Below are positions 1 through 5,899 of a DNA stretch of 12,328 nt, one piece after another. The position numbers and the translations under genes were made by a program. This DNA comes from an uncultured Oscillibacter sp. (lineage in GTDB: Bacteria; Bacillota; Clostridia; Oscillospirales; Oscillospiraceae): NCBI GenBank assembly GCA_910579435.1, contig CAJTVF010000066.1, forward strand, positions 1 to 12,328. Direction: 5' to 3'. Within the stretch, counting starts at the first letter, position 1. Each line of letters opens with the position of its first letter. Under the pieces are notes generated by a model. The model was not told the DNA's origin. It saw only the letters and a list, made by a program, of their open reading frames with translations, and did no database searches.

Positions 1-380
1 TAGCCCCGGGCCTCGAAGGTGGCCCGGAGGCCGCCGGAGGGGAAGGAGGAGGCGTCCGGCTCGCCCCGGACCAGTTCCTTGCCGGAAAATTCCATCATGA
101 TCCGCCCGCCGCCGGTGGGGCTGATGAAGCTGTCGTGCTTCTCGGCGGTGACGCCGGTCATGGGCTGGAACCAGTGGGTGAAGTGAGTGGCGCCCCGCTC
201 CACGGCCCACTGCTTCATGGCCTCGGCGATTTCATTGGCGGTGGAGATATCCAGGGCCGTGCCCTCGGTGACGCATTTTTTCCACGCGCCGTAGGACGCG
301 GGGGAGAGGCGGTCCTTCATGGTCTCCTCGTTGAAGACCCGGCTTCCGAAAAGCTCGGGGAGATGCAAGGTGGTACTCAT
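1..380 (-). CDS. glnN: Type III glutamine synthetase, N-terminal part (runs off the left edge)
   Basis: This is the first 126 codons of a type III glutamine synthetase (GS-III), which makes glutamine from glutamate, ammonia and ATP in the cytoplasm. I translated the minus strand from the ATG at 380. It contains the GS-III N-terminal signature: ATHFTHWFQPMTG, then TAEKHDSFI, then FSGKELVRGEPDASSFPSGG and LRATFEARG. The family is about 700 residues long, so most of the gene lies outside the window and the catalytic residues cannot be checked. The start is fixed by a GGAGG (389-393) eight bases upstream of the ATG and by the fit to the family N-terminus. It follows asnB in the same direction across a 240-base gap that holds its own candidate promoter and a series of hairpins, so it is probably transcribed separately and may be regulated in its leader. 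Glutamine is the amide donor for the neighbouring AsnB. The family call is very safe. Confidence 0.95.
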   Translation of the reverse strand, partial: MSTTLHLPELFGSRVFNEETMKDRLSPASYGAWKKCVTEGTALDISTANEIAEAMKQWAVERGATHFTHWFQPMTGVTAEKHDSFISPTGGGRIMMEFSGKELVRGEPDASSFPSGGLRATFEARG

Positions 381-404
381 ACTCGTTTCCTCCTCAATTT
401 CATG

Positions 405-523
405 CCTGCCGAAAGCGTTCGGCAGGCTGGACGTTTTTCAACTCGTTGAAAAACGTTTGATTGAAAGGAAAGACACCCTTACTGGGTTTCTTTCCAACTA
501 TCTTCCTTCCCGATATCGGGAAG
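405..523 (-). promoter_or_regulatory. glnN leader with four consecutive hairpins
   Basis: Between the candidate glnN promoter and its ribosome binding site there are four separate strong inverted repeats. In the order transcribed (minus strand) they are: an 18-bp perfect palindrome at 506-523 centred on GATATC; a 12-position stem with one mismatch at 467-495 (5-base loop); a 12-bp perfect stem at 431-456; and a 9-bp perfect stem at 405-426 (4-base loop). Only short unpaired spacers separate them. None is followed by a convincing T-run, so none is an obvious intrinsic terminator. The last one ends 12 bases before the GGAGG. Protein-binding antitermination, translational control or mRNA protection are possible roles, but I do not recognise the element as a known riboswitch family. 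Confidence 0.7.
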
Positions 524-542
524 TGTACCGCTTCATGATGCC

Positions 543-574
543 TTTATGTTAAATCGTAACATAAAACGATGCAA
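543..574 (-). promoter_or_regulatory. Candidate glnN promoter overlapped by an operator-like palindrome
   Basis: On the minus strand TTGCAT (574-569) and TAACAT (551-546) are 17 bases apart and could be the -35 and -10. An alternative reading is TTGTGT (580-575), 16 bases, TACGAT (558-553). A 9-bp perfect inverted repeat (543-551 and 557-565, 5-base gap) covers the -10 and part of the spacer. Its core half-sites TGTTA and TAACA resemble the GlnR/TnrA half-sites of Bacilli (TGTNA-N7-TNACA), but the gap is 5, not 7. An operator for a nitrogen regulator is an inference. The promoter hexamers are only 4/6 matches. Confidence 0.45.
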
Positions 575-601
575 ACACAATTGGTAATACTTCTAAACTT
601 C

Positions 602-619
602 CGGCCCGGAAGAGGGCCG
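602..619 (-). terminator. Possible weak terminator after asnB
   Basis: A 6-bp GC-only stem (CGGCCC/GGGCCG, 6-base loop) begins two bases after the asnB stop codon. The minus-strand sequence after it, GAAGTTTAG, has only a short T-run, so termination may be inefficient and some transcripts could continue into glnN. Confidence 0.35.
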
Positions 620-620
620 T

Positions 621-2207
621 TCATTGTCCGCTGGCGCCGTAGTTGCTCAGGGCCCGGGCGGAGGGATCGTCCACGTCGCAGCCCTCCCAGGACTTGTTGG
701 GCATCCAGAAATCCCGAATCATGGCCGCCTGGCCCGGGTAGTGCTTCTCGAAGATCTCCCGGTACAGCAGGCTCTCCTTGGTGAAGGGCGGGCAGTGGTA
801 ATCGTACCTGTGCCGCAGGGTCTCGAACTCCGTGTCTGTGTACGTCTCCTGGGCGTAAGCCTTTAAATCGTCCACCATGGAGTGGCCCACGGCGTCGGAG
901 AAGGCGGCCTTCTGCCGCCAGAGGATGCCCTCGGGCAGGAGATGGTCATTCTCAAAGGCATGGCGGAGCAGGTACTTTCCCATGCCGTAGGTGTTTTGCT
1001 TCAGCCGGGGGTCCAGGGCCATGACGTACCGCACGAAATCCAGGTCGCCGAAGGGGACCCGGGCCTCCAGGGAGTTGACGGAGATGCAGCGGTCCGCCCG
1101 GAGCACGTCGTACATGTACAGCTCGTCGACCCGCTTCTTGGCCTCCTTCTGGAACTCCTCGCCGCTGGGAGCGAAGTCGGTGTACTTATAGCCGAAGAGC
1201 TCGTCGGAAATCTCCCCGGTCAGCAGCACCCGGACGTCCGTCCGCTCATGGATGGCCTTGCAGCAGAGGTACATTCCCATGCTGGCCCGGATGGTGGTGA
1301 TATCCCAGGTGCCAAGCAGGGCGATGAGGCCGTCCAGGGACTGGAGGACCTCCTCCCGGGTCATAAAGATCTCGGTGTGGTCCGCCCCGATGTAGTCCGC
1401 CGCCTCCCGGGCGTATTTCAGGTCGATGGCGTCTGTGTCCATGCCGATGGCAAAGGTGCGGATCTTCTTCCCCAGCACGATGGAGCTGATGGCGCAGACC
1501 AGGCTGGAGTCCAGCCCGCCGGAGAGAAGGAAGCCCAAGGGCGCGTCCGCGTCCAGCCGCTTGTCGACCCCGGCGATGAGCTTGTCGCGGATGTGCTTGC
1601 AGGCGGTCTCCAGGTCGTCCTGGCAGCAGCCGTCCACGGTGGTGAGGTCGGCGTAGCGGACGAACTGCCCTCCGGCGTAGTAGTGCCCCGGCGGGAAGGG
1701 GCGGATTTCCCTGCACAGCCCCACCAGGTTCTTGGCCTCGCTGGCGAAGACGATGCCGCCGGAGCGGTCGTACCCGTAGAACAGGGGCCGGATGCCGATG
1801 GGGTCCCGGGCGGCGATAAGGGAATCCGTCTTTCCGTCGTAGAGGACCAGGGCGAACTCCGCGTCCAGCCGGGCGAACATCTCCAGGCCGTACTCCCGGT
1901 AGAGGGGAAGGAGAATCTCACAGTCGCTGCCGCTGCGGAAGGAATAGCCCTGTTCCTGAAGCTGCCGCTTCAGGGGCCGGAAGCCGTAGATTTCGCCGTT
2001 GCACACCAGATAGTCCTTCCCCAGCCGGAAGGGCTGCATTCCCTCCGGCGTCAGGCCCATGATGGCCAGGCGGTGGAAGCAGAGCCAGCCGGAGGGGGTC
2101 TCGGCCACGCGGGACATGTCGGGTCCCCGGGAGACCGTGCGGTCGAAGAAGGGCAGAAGCTCCTCCCTGGTCAGTTCCTTTTTCTCAAAACCCATGATGG
2201 AACACAT
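621..2207 (-). CDS. asnB: Asparagine synthase (glutamine-hydrolysing)
   Basis: A 528-residue cytoplasmic enzyme that makes asparagine from aspartate, glutamine and ATP. The N-terminal class II glutamine amidotransferase domain starts MCSIMG, with Cys2 as the nucleophile exposed by Met removal, followed by RLAIMG (46-51), NGEIYG (70-75) and GSDCE (93-97). The C-terminal synthetase domain carries the PP-loop SGGLDSS (229-235), which binds ATP. The length is close to E. coli AsnB. A GTG three codons upstream is also open, but it would place three residues before the essential Cys-Ser and it lies inside the GGAGGTG ribosome binding site. The ATG at 2207 is therefore the start. The gene is controlled by the T-box leader immediately upstream, so it should be induced when uncharged tRNA-Asn accumulates. 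glnN, downstream on the same strand, supplies the glutamine substrate. The family and start are very well supported. Confidence 0.96.
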   Translation of the reverse strand: MCSIMGFEKKELTREELLPFFDRTVSRGPDMSRVAETPSGWLCFHRLAIMGLTPEGMQPFRLGKDYLVCNGEIYGFRPLKRQLQEQGYSFRSGSDCEILLPLYREYGLEMFARLDAEFALVLYDGKTDSLIAARDPIGIRPLFYGYDRSGGIVFASEAKNLVGLCREIRPFPPGHYYAGGQFVRYADLTTVDGCCQDDLETACKHIRDKLIAGVDKRLDADAPLGFLLSGGLDSSLVCAISSIVLGKKIRTFAIGMDTDAIDLKYAREAADYIGADHTEIFMTREEVLQSLDGLIALLGTWDITTIRASMGMYLCCKAIHERTDVRVLLTGEISDELFGYKYTDFAPSGEEFQKEAKKRVDELYMYDVLRADRCISVNSLEARVPFGDLDFVRYVMALDPRLKQNTYGMGKYLLRHAFENDHLLPEGILWRQKAAFSDAVGHSMVDDLKAYAQETYTDTEFETLRHRYDYHCPPFTKESLLYREIFEKHYPGQAAMIRDFWMPNKSWEGCDVDDPSARALSNYGASGQ

Positions 2208-2250
2208 AAAAAGCACCTCCGAAATATGTTTGCTTTCCCTGTCCGGGAAA

Positions 2251-2293
2251 AGAAAAACGCAGCTATCTCCTAAAACTTAGGACGAATAGCTGC
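2251..2293 (-). terminator. T-box regulatory terminator of the asnB leader
   Basis: On the minus strand GCAGCTAT (2293-2286) pairs with ATAGCTGC (2266-2259), and inside it TCCTAA (2282-2277) pairs with TTAGGA (2273-2268). GTTTTTCT follows directly. The 5' arm overlaps the CGTCC segment that T-box leaders use to form the competing antiterminator, so it is the switchable terminator and not the end of a gene. Confidence 0.9.
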
Positions 2294-2551
2294 TATCCGC
2301 GGTGCCACCTAATTTACCTCCCCGTTTGACCGGGGACGGTCACCTTCAAGGCTCTAACAAGCCTGTGTGAGGTAACGATCACAACTCGCCGCGCTTACTG
2401 CCGGGGAAGGGAGGCCCGGGTTCAGCTTGGGGCTACGGAGTGTTCTTCCCGGGGGTTCTTTGCGCGGGGTTTCCACTGTCCCCCGCTCACTGGGGCGGAA
2501 CGCCCTCCGGTACTTTTCTCCATCAACGCCGTTTGCCTTATCGCTTTGTTG
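2251..2551 (-). promoter_or_regulatory. T-box riboswitch, Asn-specific, upstream of asnB
   Basis: This leader fills most of the gap between asnB and its promoter. Reading the minus strand, Stem I has a kink-turn-like base (GGC/GCC then GGAG/CTCC around GTTGAT and GTA), an AGTA loop-E motif, and opposite it a specifier loop whose codon AAC (2444-2442) reads asparagine and is followed by A. Helices on both sides of the specifier loop pair as expected (CCGG/CCGG above, GGAG/CTCC below). Further on comes the T-box core AGGTGGCACCGCG (2310-2298). Its TGGC bulge (2307-2304) would pair with a tRNA 3' end carrying a G discriminator, as tRNA-Asn has in E. coli. The core is followed by an intrinsic terminator. 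Specifier and bulge agree on tRNA-Asn, which fits the regulated gene. The exact 5' end is inferred from the promoter. Confidence 0.93.
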
Positions 2552-2557
2552 TGTTGA

Positions 2558-2587
2558 AGTTTACACCCGGGGCGGGGCCGCTGTCAA
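2558..2587 (-). promoter_or_regulatory. Promoter of the T-box/asnB transcript
   Basis: A perfect -35 TTGACA (2587-2582) is separated by 18 bases from TAAACT (2563-2558). The predicted start near 2551 lies just 5' of Stem I of the T-box. An inverted repeat CTCAGG-GG-CCTGAG (2606-2619) lies upstream of the -35; its role is unknown. Confidence 0.75.
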
Positions 2588-2686
2588 TGGAGGAAGTTCC
2601 AAAATCTCAGGGGCCTGAGAGATAATATTTCTACACAGTCGTATGATGTCTTCTTTTGGCGCGCAAAACCGATGTCTCCAGGTCAT

Positions 2687-2733
2687 GAAAAAGAAAAGCC
2701 GGGGTCGTCCGGAAGTGCCGGACCGGCCCCAGC
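2687..2733 (-). terminator. Terminator of lexA
   Basis: About 27 bases after the lexA stop codon, the minus strand forms a long GC-rich stem between 2733-2719 and 2713-2698 with small bulges (TCCGG/CCGGA at the tip, GGGG/CCCC lower down). It is followed by TTTTCTTTTTC (2697-2687), a good U-tract. It separates lexA from the T-box/asnB unit. Confidence 0.85.
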
Positions 2734-2759
2734 CGGGGGTCAACCTGTGAGAAAGCGGA

Positions 2760-3350
2760 TCAATAGTGCCGCACCACGGCAGCCACCTTTCCTAAAATTT
2801 TGGCGTAGGTGCCGTCGATGGGGGAGTAGCCGTCGTTCTCCGGCAGCAGCCAGACCTGGCCGCCTCGGAGGGAGAGGCGCTTTACCGTGGCTTCGTCCTC
2901 AATCATGGCCACCACGATCTCCCCGTGCCGGGCGGTGGGCTGGCTGTGGACTACCACCAGGTCCCCGGGCAGGATGCCGGCGTTCAGCATGGACTCGCCC
3001 CGGACCCGCAGGGCGAAGTACTCCCCCTCCCGGCCTCCGGCGTCGAAGGGGAGGTAGTCCTCAATGCACTCCTCCGCCAGGATGGGGCTTCCGGCGGCCA
3101 CATTGCCCACAATGGGCACCCGGTCCCGGGGGGCGGGGGATTCGGTGAGGGCGATGGCCCGGCCCTTTCCGGCGCCCTTGGCGATGACCCCGGCCTCCTC
3201 CAGGTGCTTCAGGTGGAAATGGACGGTGGAGGGGGATTTCAGTCCCACTGCGTCACCGATTTCCCGGACGGAGGGCGGATAGCCCTGGGTCTGGATGCAG
3301 GAGACAATGTAGTCATAGACCTTCTGCTGCATATGGGTGAGCTTCGCCAT
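2760..3350 (-). CDS. lexA: LexA, SOS-response transcriptional repressor
   Basis: A 196-residue LexA, the self-cleaving repressor of DNA-damage genes. The N-terminal winged helix-turn-helix (about 1-65) includes PPSVREIGDAVGLKSPSTVHFH. The S24-type autoprotease domain follows. The Ala86-Gly87 bond in NVAAGSP is the cleavage site, Ser120 (RGESM) the nucleophile and Lys157 (ATVKRL) the general base. All are intact, so RecA-stimulated self-cleavage should work. The length matches the family (about 200). The open frame extends 24 codons further upstream, but the ATG at 3350 is preceded by an AGGAGGT site and gives the normal N-terminus. A LexA-box-like palindrome overlaps its -35, pointing to autoregulation. 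It is a stand-alone transcript with its own promoter and terminator. Confidence 0.97.
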   Translation of the reverse strand: MAKLTHMQQKVYDYIVSCIQTQGYPPSVREIGDAVGLKSPSTVHFHLKHLEEAGVIAKGAGKGRAIALTESPAPRDRVPIVGNVAAGSPILAEECIEDYLPFDAGGREGEYFALRVRGESMLNAGILPGDLVVVHSQPTARHGEIVVAMIEDEATVKRLSLRGGQVWLLPENDGYSPIDGTYAKILGKVAAVVRHY

Positions 3351-3393
3351 AACAGGACCTCCTGAGCGCCGCCGGGACGCAGGTATTTTCCTC

Positions 3394-3433
3394 AGTATAG
3401 CACACTTGGGGGCAAAAAGCAAACATTTGTTTG
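3394..3433 (-). promoter_or_regulatory. lexA promoter with overlapping LexA box
   Basis: On the minus strand TTGCTT (3422-3417), a 17-base spacer and TATACT (3399-3394) make a good sigma-A promoter. CAAACA-TT-TGTTTG (3420-3433), an inverted repeat close to the Gram-positive LexA box (CGAAC-N4-GTTCG), overlaps the -35. This is the expected layout for negative autoregulation. The outer G of the 5' half-site is A here, so it is a near match and not an exact one. Confidence 0.8.
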
Positions 3434-3443
3434 AAATAAATTC

Positions 3444-3481
3444 AAAAAAGAAACCGCCTCCCAGGAATACCCGAGAGGCGG
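3444..3481 (-). terminator. Terminator of secG
   Basis: CCGCCTC and GAGGCGG pair with a partly paired interior (3454-3481). TTTCTTTTTT follows on the minus strand (3453-3444). It begins 13 bases after the secG stop codon and lies just before the lexA promoter region, insulating the two genes. Confidence 0.9.
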
Positions 3482-3494
3482 CCGTTTGCTTTGC

Positions 3495-3725
3495 TCAGCC
3501 GAGAATCAGCAGCACCAGGGTCAGGATCAGGAACAGGGCCCCGATCCACTTGGTGGCGCGGGCCAGCTTGGCGTCCATGGTCTTGGCCTTGTTCTTGGCC
3601 AGGAAGGAGTCGGCCACGCCGCCGATGGCGCCGGAGAGGCCGGCGCTCTTGCCGGACTGGAACAGCACGATCAGGATAATGCCCAGACCGCAAAGGAGCT
3701 GCAAAACAGTGATGGCGATTTTCAA
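3495..3725 (-). CDS. secG: SecG, protein translocase subunit
   Basis: A 76-residue subunit of the SecYEG translocon in the cytoplasmic membrane, which helps preproteins pass through SecY. It has two hydrophobic segments (about 3-21 and 58-75). Between them is the conserved amphipathic loop with FQSGKSAGLSGAIGG (22-36), the hallmark of SecG. The start is a TTG at 3725. It sits eight bases after a GGAGGT (3739-3734), whereas no in-frame ATG gives the family N-terminus. An ATG at 3741 is in another frame. It is monocistronic, with its own promoter (TTGAAA-17-TATGAT) and terminator. Length and motif agree with the family. Confidence 0.95.
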   Translation of the reverse strand: MKIAITVLQLLCGLGIILIVLFQSGKSAGLSGAIGGVADSFLAKNKAKTMDAKLARATKWIGALFLILTLVLLILG

Positions 3726-3782
3726 GACGTTCTACCTCCAAATGAAATCACGCGAAGCGTGAATCGTATTTGACAGCTTCCT

Positions 3783-3811
3783 ATCATACCACAACATTTC
3801 CCGGTTTTCAA
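3783..3811 (-). promoter_or_regulatory. secG promoter
   Basis: TTGAAA (3811-3806), a 17-base spacer and TATGAT (3788-3783) on the minus strand. The leader contains a small inverted repeat CACGC-GAA-GCGTG (3749-3761) just ahead of the ribosome binding site; its effect is unknown. Confidence 0.8.
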
Positions 3812-3849
3812 GGGGTATTCGAGAAAATTCTCCGGGAATTCTCCGGAAC

Positions 3850-5064
3850 TCATCCCTGCTTCTGCACCTCGGCCTTGACCTCCGCCAGGGTAAGGCCCTC
3901 GGCCTCCCAGTCCGCTGCCAGGACGGGGGACAGGGAGACGGAGATGTACAGGCTGTTTCCCGCCTCATAGGCCCCGGAGGTGACGCCTACCGCATGGCCG
4001 TAAATATTCAGCAGGGCGCCGCCGCTGCTGCCGTGGGAGATGTCGGCGGTGTTGACGACGCAGGGGGCGCTGAATTTGGAGACCATATGGTCCGTGGCAC
4101 TGACGATTCCCTCGCTGATGGCGGGGGTGATGCCCAGGGGCACGCCCAGGGTGTAGATCCGGTCTCCCCGGCGGAGCTCCGGCTCCTCCGCAATCTCCAG
4201 GAAGGAGAAGAAGGGGACCTCCGTCTTGTCCGTGGAGGTTTTGGAGACCCGCAGCAGGGCCAGGTCCGTGTTGGGGTCGTAAAACAGCACCCGGTCCACC
4301 AGGAAGGTCTCGCCGGTGATGAGGGTGACCGTGGCCTGGACGGCGCCCTCAATGGTGTGGTAGTTGGTGACGGCCAGCCCGCCGGCAGAGACAAAGAAGC
4401 CGCTGCCGCCGTTGCTCCGGATGTTTTCCTTATAGGCGTTTTCCGTGTAGTACACATCCAGCTGGAAAGCGGCGGCCATGTGGCGGTCCGCCACCTGCCG
4501 GGCGGTAAGCTCCTCCGGGAAGAAGCTCCGGATCTGGGCCTGGGTGCAGCGGCCCTTTTCCACCAGGCTCTGGGCCAGGGTCCCGCCGTCTTTGGCGGGG
4601 AAAGCCAGGGCGTCCAGGGCCAGCTGGTACAGGTTCCCCAGGGTGAGGGTCTCGCCATAGTCCCGGGTGGTCAGGGCCGTCCGCCGGGCAAATTTGTCCG
4701 CGTTCTCGTCGGTGAAGCCCTCATACCCCAGCAGACGCAGCAGGGAGGCACAGAACTCGGCGGTGGGCAGAGGGTCCTCCTGCCCTCCGGTGACGGTGGT
4801 CCAGCCCTGGGCCGCAGCGTAGTCCTGCACGCCGGTGGGCAGGCCGGCTTTGCCCGCGCCGGAGAGGCGCACCAGCAGGTTCGTCCCCTGTATGCGGGCG
4901 GCGGGGCGGTCCAGGGCCTCTTCGGAAGGAACGGCGTCAATGAGGCCGAGGCCCGCCAGGGTCCCGGCGGCACGCCGGGATTCCCCCTCCAGGGCGGCGG
5001 CGGAGGGGACCGCGCCCAGAAGCAGCATCAAGGCACAGAGCAGGGGAAGGATTCGTTTTTTCAT
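3850..5064 (-). CDS. Secreted trypsin-like serine protease (S1C/HtrA-like) with SLH-like N-terminal region
   Basis: A 404-residue exported protein. Residues 1-24 form a signal peptide (KKR, a hydrophobic core, then an SAAA end) with no lipobox cysteine. Residues about 30-185 resemble degenerate S-layer-homology modules (for example AAGTLAGLGLID with RIQGTNLLVRLSG, and AEFCASLLRLLGYEGF), which in related proteins attach to the cell wall. This match is by eye only. Residues about 215-385 are a trypsin-fold protease with His236 (TNYH), Asp267 (DPNTDLALLRV) and Ser347 (ISHGSSGG), so the triad is complete. No PDZ domain follows, unlike DegP/HtrA. The start at 5064 follows GGAGG with an 8-base gap and begins the signal peptide; the 20 residues upstream in frame are non-coding leader. 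Its substrate is unknown. It is transcribed divergently from deoC with its own promoter. Confidence 0.88.
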   Translation of the reverse strand: MKKRILPLLCALMLLLGAVPSAAALEGESRRAAGTLAGLGLIDAVPSEEALDRPAARIQGTNLLVRLSGAGKAGLPTGVQDYAAAQGWTTVTGGQEDPLPTAEFCASLLRLLGYEGFTDENADKFARRTALTTRDYGETLTLGNLYQLALDALAFPAKDGGTLAQSLVEKGRCTQAQIRSFFPEELTARQVADRHMAAAFQLDVYYTENAYKENIRSNGGSGFFVSAGGLAVTNYHTIEGAVQATVTLITGETFLVDRVLFYDPNTDLALLRVSKTSTDKTEVPFFSFLEIAEEPELRRGDRIYTLGVPLGITPAISEGIVSATDHMVSKFSAPCVVNTADISHGSSGGALLNIYGHAVGVTSGAYEAGNSLYISVSLSPVLAADWEAEGLTLAEVKAEVQKQG

Positions 5065-5095
5065 GGGATAAGCCTCCATCAAGAATATTTGTTCT

Positions 5096-5124
5096 ATTGT
5101 AGCACGGTAAAACCGGCTTTGCAA
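5096..5124 (-). promoter_or_regulatory. Promoter of the serine protease gene
   Basis: TTGCAA (5124-5119), 17 bases, TACAAT (5101-5096) on the minus strand, about 32 bases upstream of the start codon. It points away from the deoC promoter, and only 25 bases separate the two -35 elements. Confidence 0.8.
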
Positions 5125-5135
5125 GTGGGGAACGT

Positions 5136-5169
5136 GACCATCTGCCTACTAGACAGGCGGCGGATGGTC
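5136..5169. promoter_or_regulatory. Inverted repeat across the deoC -35 region (operator candidate)
   Basis: GACCATC (5136-5142) and GATGGTC (5163-5169) form a perfect 7-bp inverted repeat. Inside it GCCT (5144-5147) faces AGGC (5155-5158). The arms straddle the deoC -35 (5150-5155) and reach into the spacer, as a repressor site would. It lies between the two divergent promoters. No regulator gene is visible in the window, so the binding protein is unknown. Confidence 0.5.
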
Positions 5170-5178
5170 TGGTATAAT
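5150..5178 (+). promoter_or_regulatory. deoC-deoD promoter
   Basis: TAGACA (5150-5155), a 17-base spacer and a perfect TATAAT (5173-5178). The predicted start near 5185 leaves a leader of about 57 bases with an AAAGGAG ribosome binding site (5226-5232). Confidence 0.85.
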
Positions 5179-5241
5179 CAAAGGGTAGACCTTTCCCCCT
5201 GAGCCGGGATCTTAATTATAATTGTAAAGGAGAACGCTGAA

Positions 5242-5898
5242 ATGGAACTGAAGGAAATCCTTGGAAAGTGCGACCATACCCTGCTGGCCCAGGGAGCCAC
5301 CTGGGAGGAGATCAAGGCCATCTGCGACGACGGGATGAAATACCAGTGCGCCAGCGTCTGCATCCCCGCCAGCTACGTGAAACAGGCGGCGGAGTATGTC
5401 CGGGGCAAGCTGGCCATCTGCACCGTCATCGGCTTCCCCAACGGCTACGACACCACCGCGGCCAAGTGCTTCATGGCGGCAGACGCGGTGGAAAACGGCG
5501 CGGAGGAAGTGGACATGGTCATCAACATCGGCTGGGTGAAGGACCGGAAGTGGGATGATCTGCTGGCGGAGATCAAGGCCATCAAGGACGCCTGCAGGGG
5601 GAAGCTCCTGAAGGTCATCATCGAGTGCTGCCTCCTCACCGATGAGGAAAAAGTGAAGATGTGCGAAATCGTCACCGCCTCCGGCGCGGACTATATCAAG
5701 ACCTCCACCGGCTTCGGCGGCGGCGGAGCCACCCGGGAGGACGTGGCCCTCTTCGCCAAGCATGTGGGCCCGGACGTGAAAATCAAGGCCGCCGGCGGCA
5801 TCGCCGACCTGAAGGACGCGGAGGACTTTATCAACCTGGGGGCTTCCCGCCTGGGCACCAGCCGCGTCGTCAAGGCCGTGAAGGCCCTGGAGGGCTGA
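5242..5898 (+). CDS. deoC: Deoxyribose-phosphate aldolase
   Basis: A 218-residue class I aldolase that cleaves 2-deoxyribose-5-phosphate to acetaldehyde and glyceraldehyde-3-phosphate, the last step of deoxynucleoside catabolism in the cytoplasm. The TIM-barrel motifs are clear: TVIGFPNGYDTTAAK (61-75), EVDMVINIG (89-97), KVIIECCLLTDEEK (124-137), DYIKTSTGFG (150-159) and KIKAAGGI (180-187). Lys153 is the Schiff-base lysine, Lys182 the second active-site lysine and Asp91 the matching acid. The length fits the short bacterial DeoC type. The ATG is preceded by AAAGGAG. It is the first gene of a two-gene unit: its stop codon and the deoD start are one base apart, so the two are translationally coupled. 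DeoD product reaches DeoC only after phosphopentomutase, which is not encoded in the window. Confidence 0.97.
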   Translation: MELKEILGKCDHTLLAQGATWEEIKAICDDGMKYQCASVCIPASYVKQAAEYVRGKLAICTVIGFPNGYDTTAAKCFMAADAVENGAEEVDMVINIGWVKDRKWDDLLAEIKAIKDACRGKLLKVIIECCLLTDEEKVKMCEIVTASGADYIKTSTGFGGGGATREDVALFAKHVGPDVKIKAAGGIADLKDAEDFINLGASRLGTSRVVKAVKALEG

Positions 5899-5899
5899 T

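Noticed and set aside
405..456. ANTAR-type two-hairpin antitermination target before glnN
   Set aside because: The hexaloops, read as ACGAGT and ACGCTT on the RNA strand, lack the G at position 4 that ANTAR targets need, and no terminator overlaps the second hairpin.
882..2273. A 463-codon plus-strand frame opposite asnB
   Set aside because: It is exactly antisense to a gene with intact catalytic motifs. Its product is a low-complexity Gly/Val/Ala/Gln mixture, as expected from a high-GC reverse frame, and it has no recognisable domain.
3821..3849. Terminator after the serine protease gene
   Set aside because: The only stem (TCCGG/CCGGA) is 5 bp, with a weak T-run and overlapping direct repeats of GGAGAATT; it is too weak to call.
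3994..5202. A 402-codon plus-strand frame opposite the serine protease
   Set aside because: Antisense shadow of a gene with signal peptide and full triad; it has no ribosome binding site or domain.
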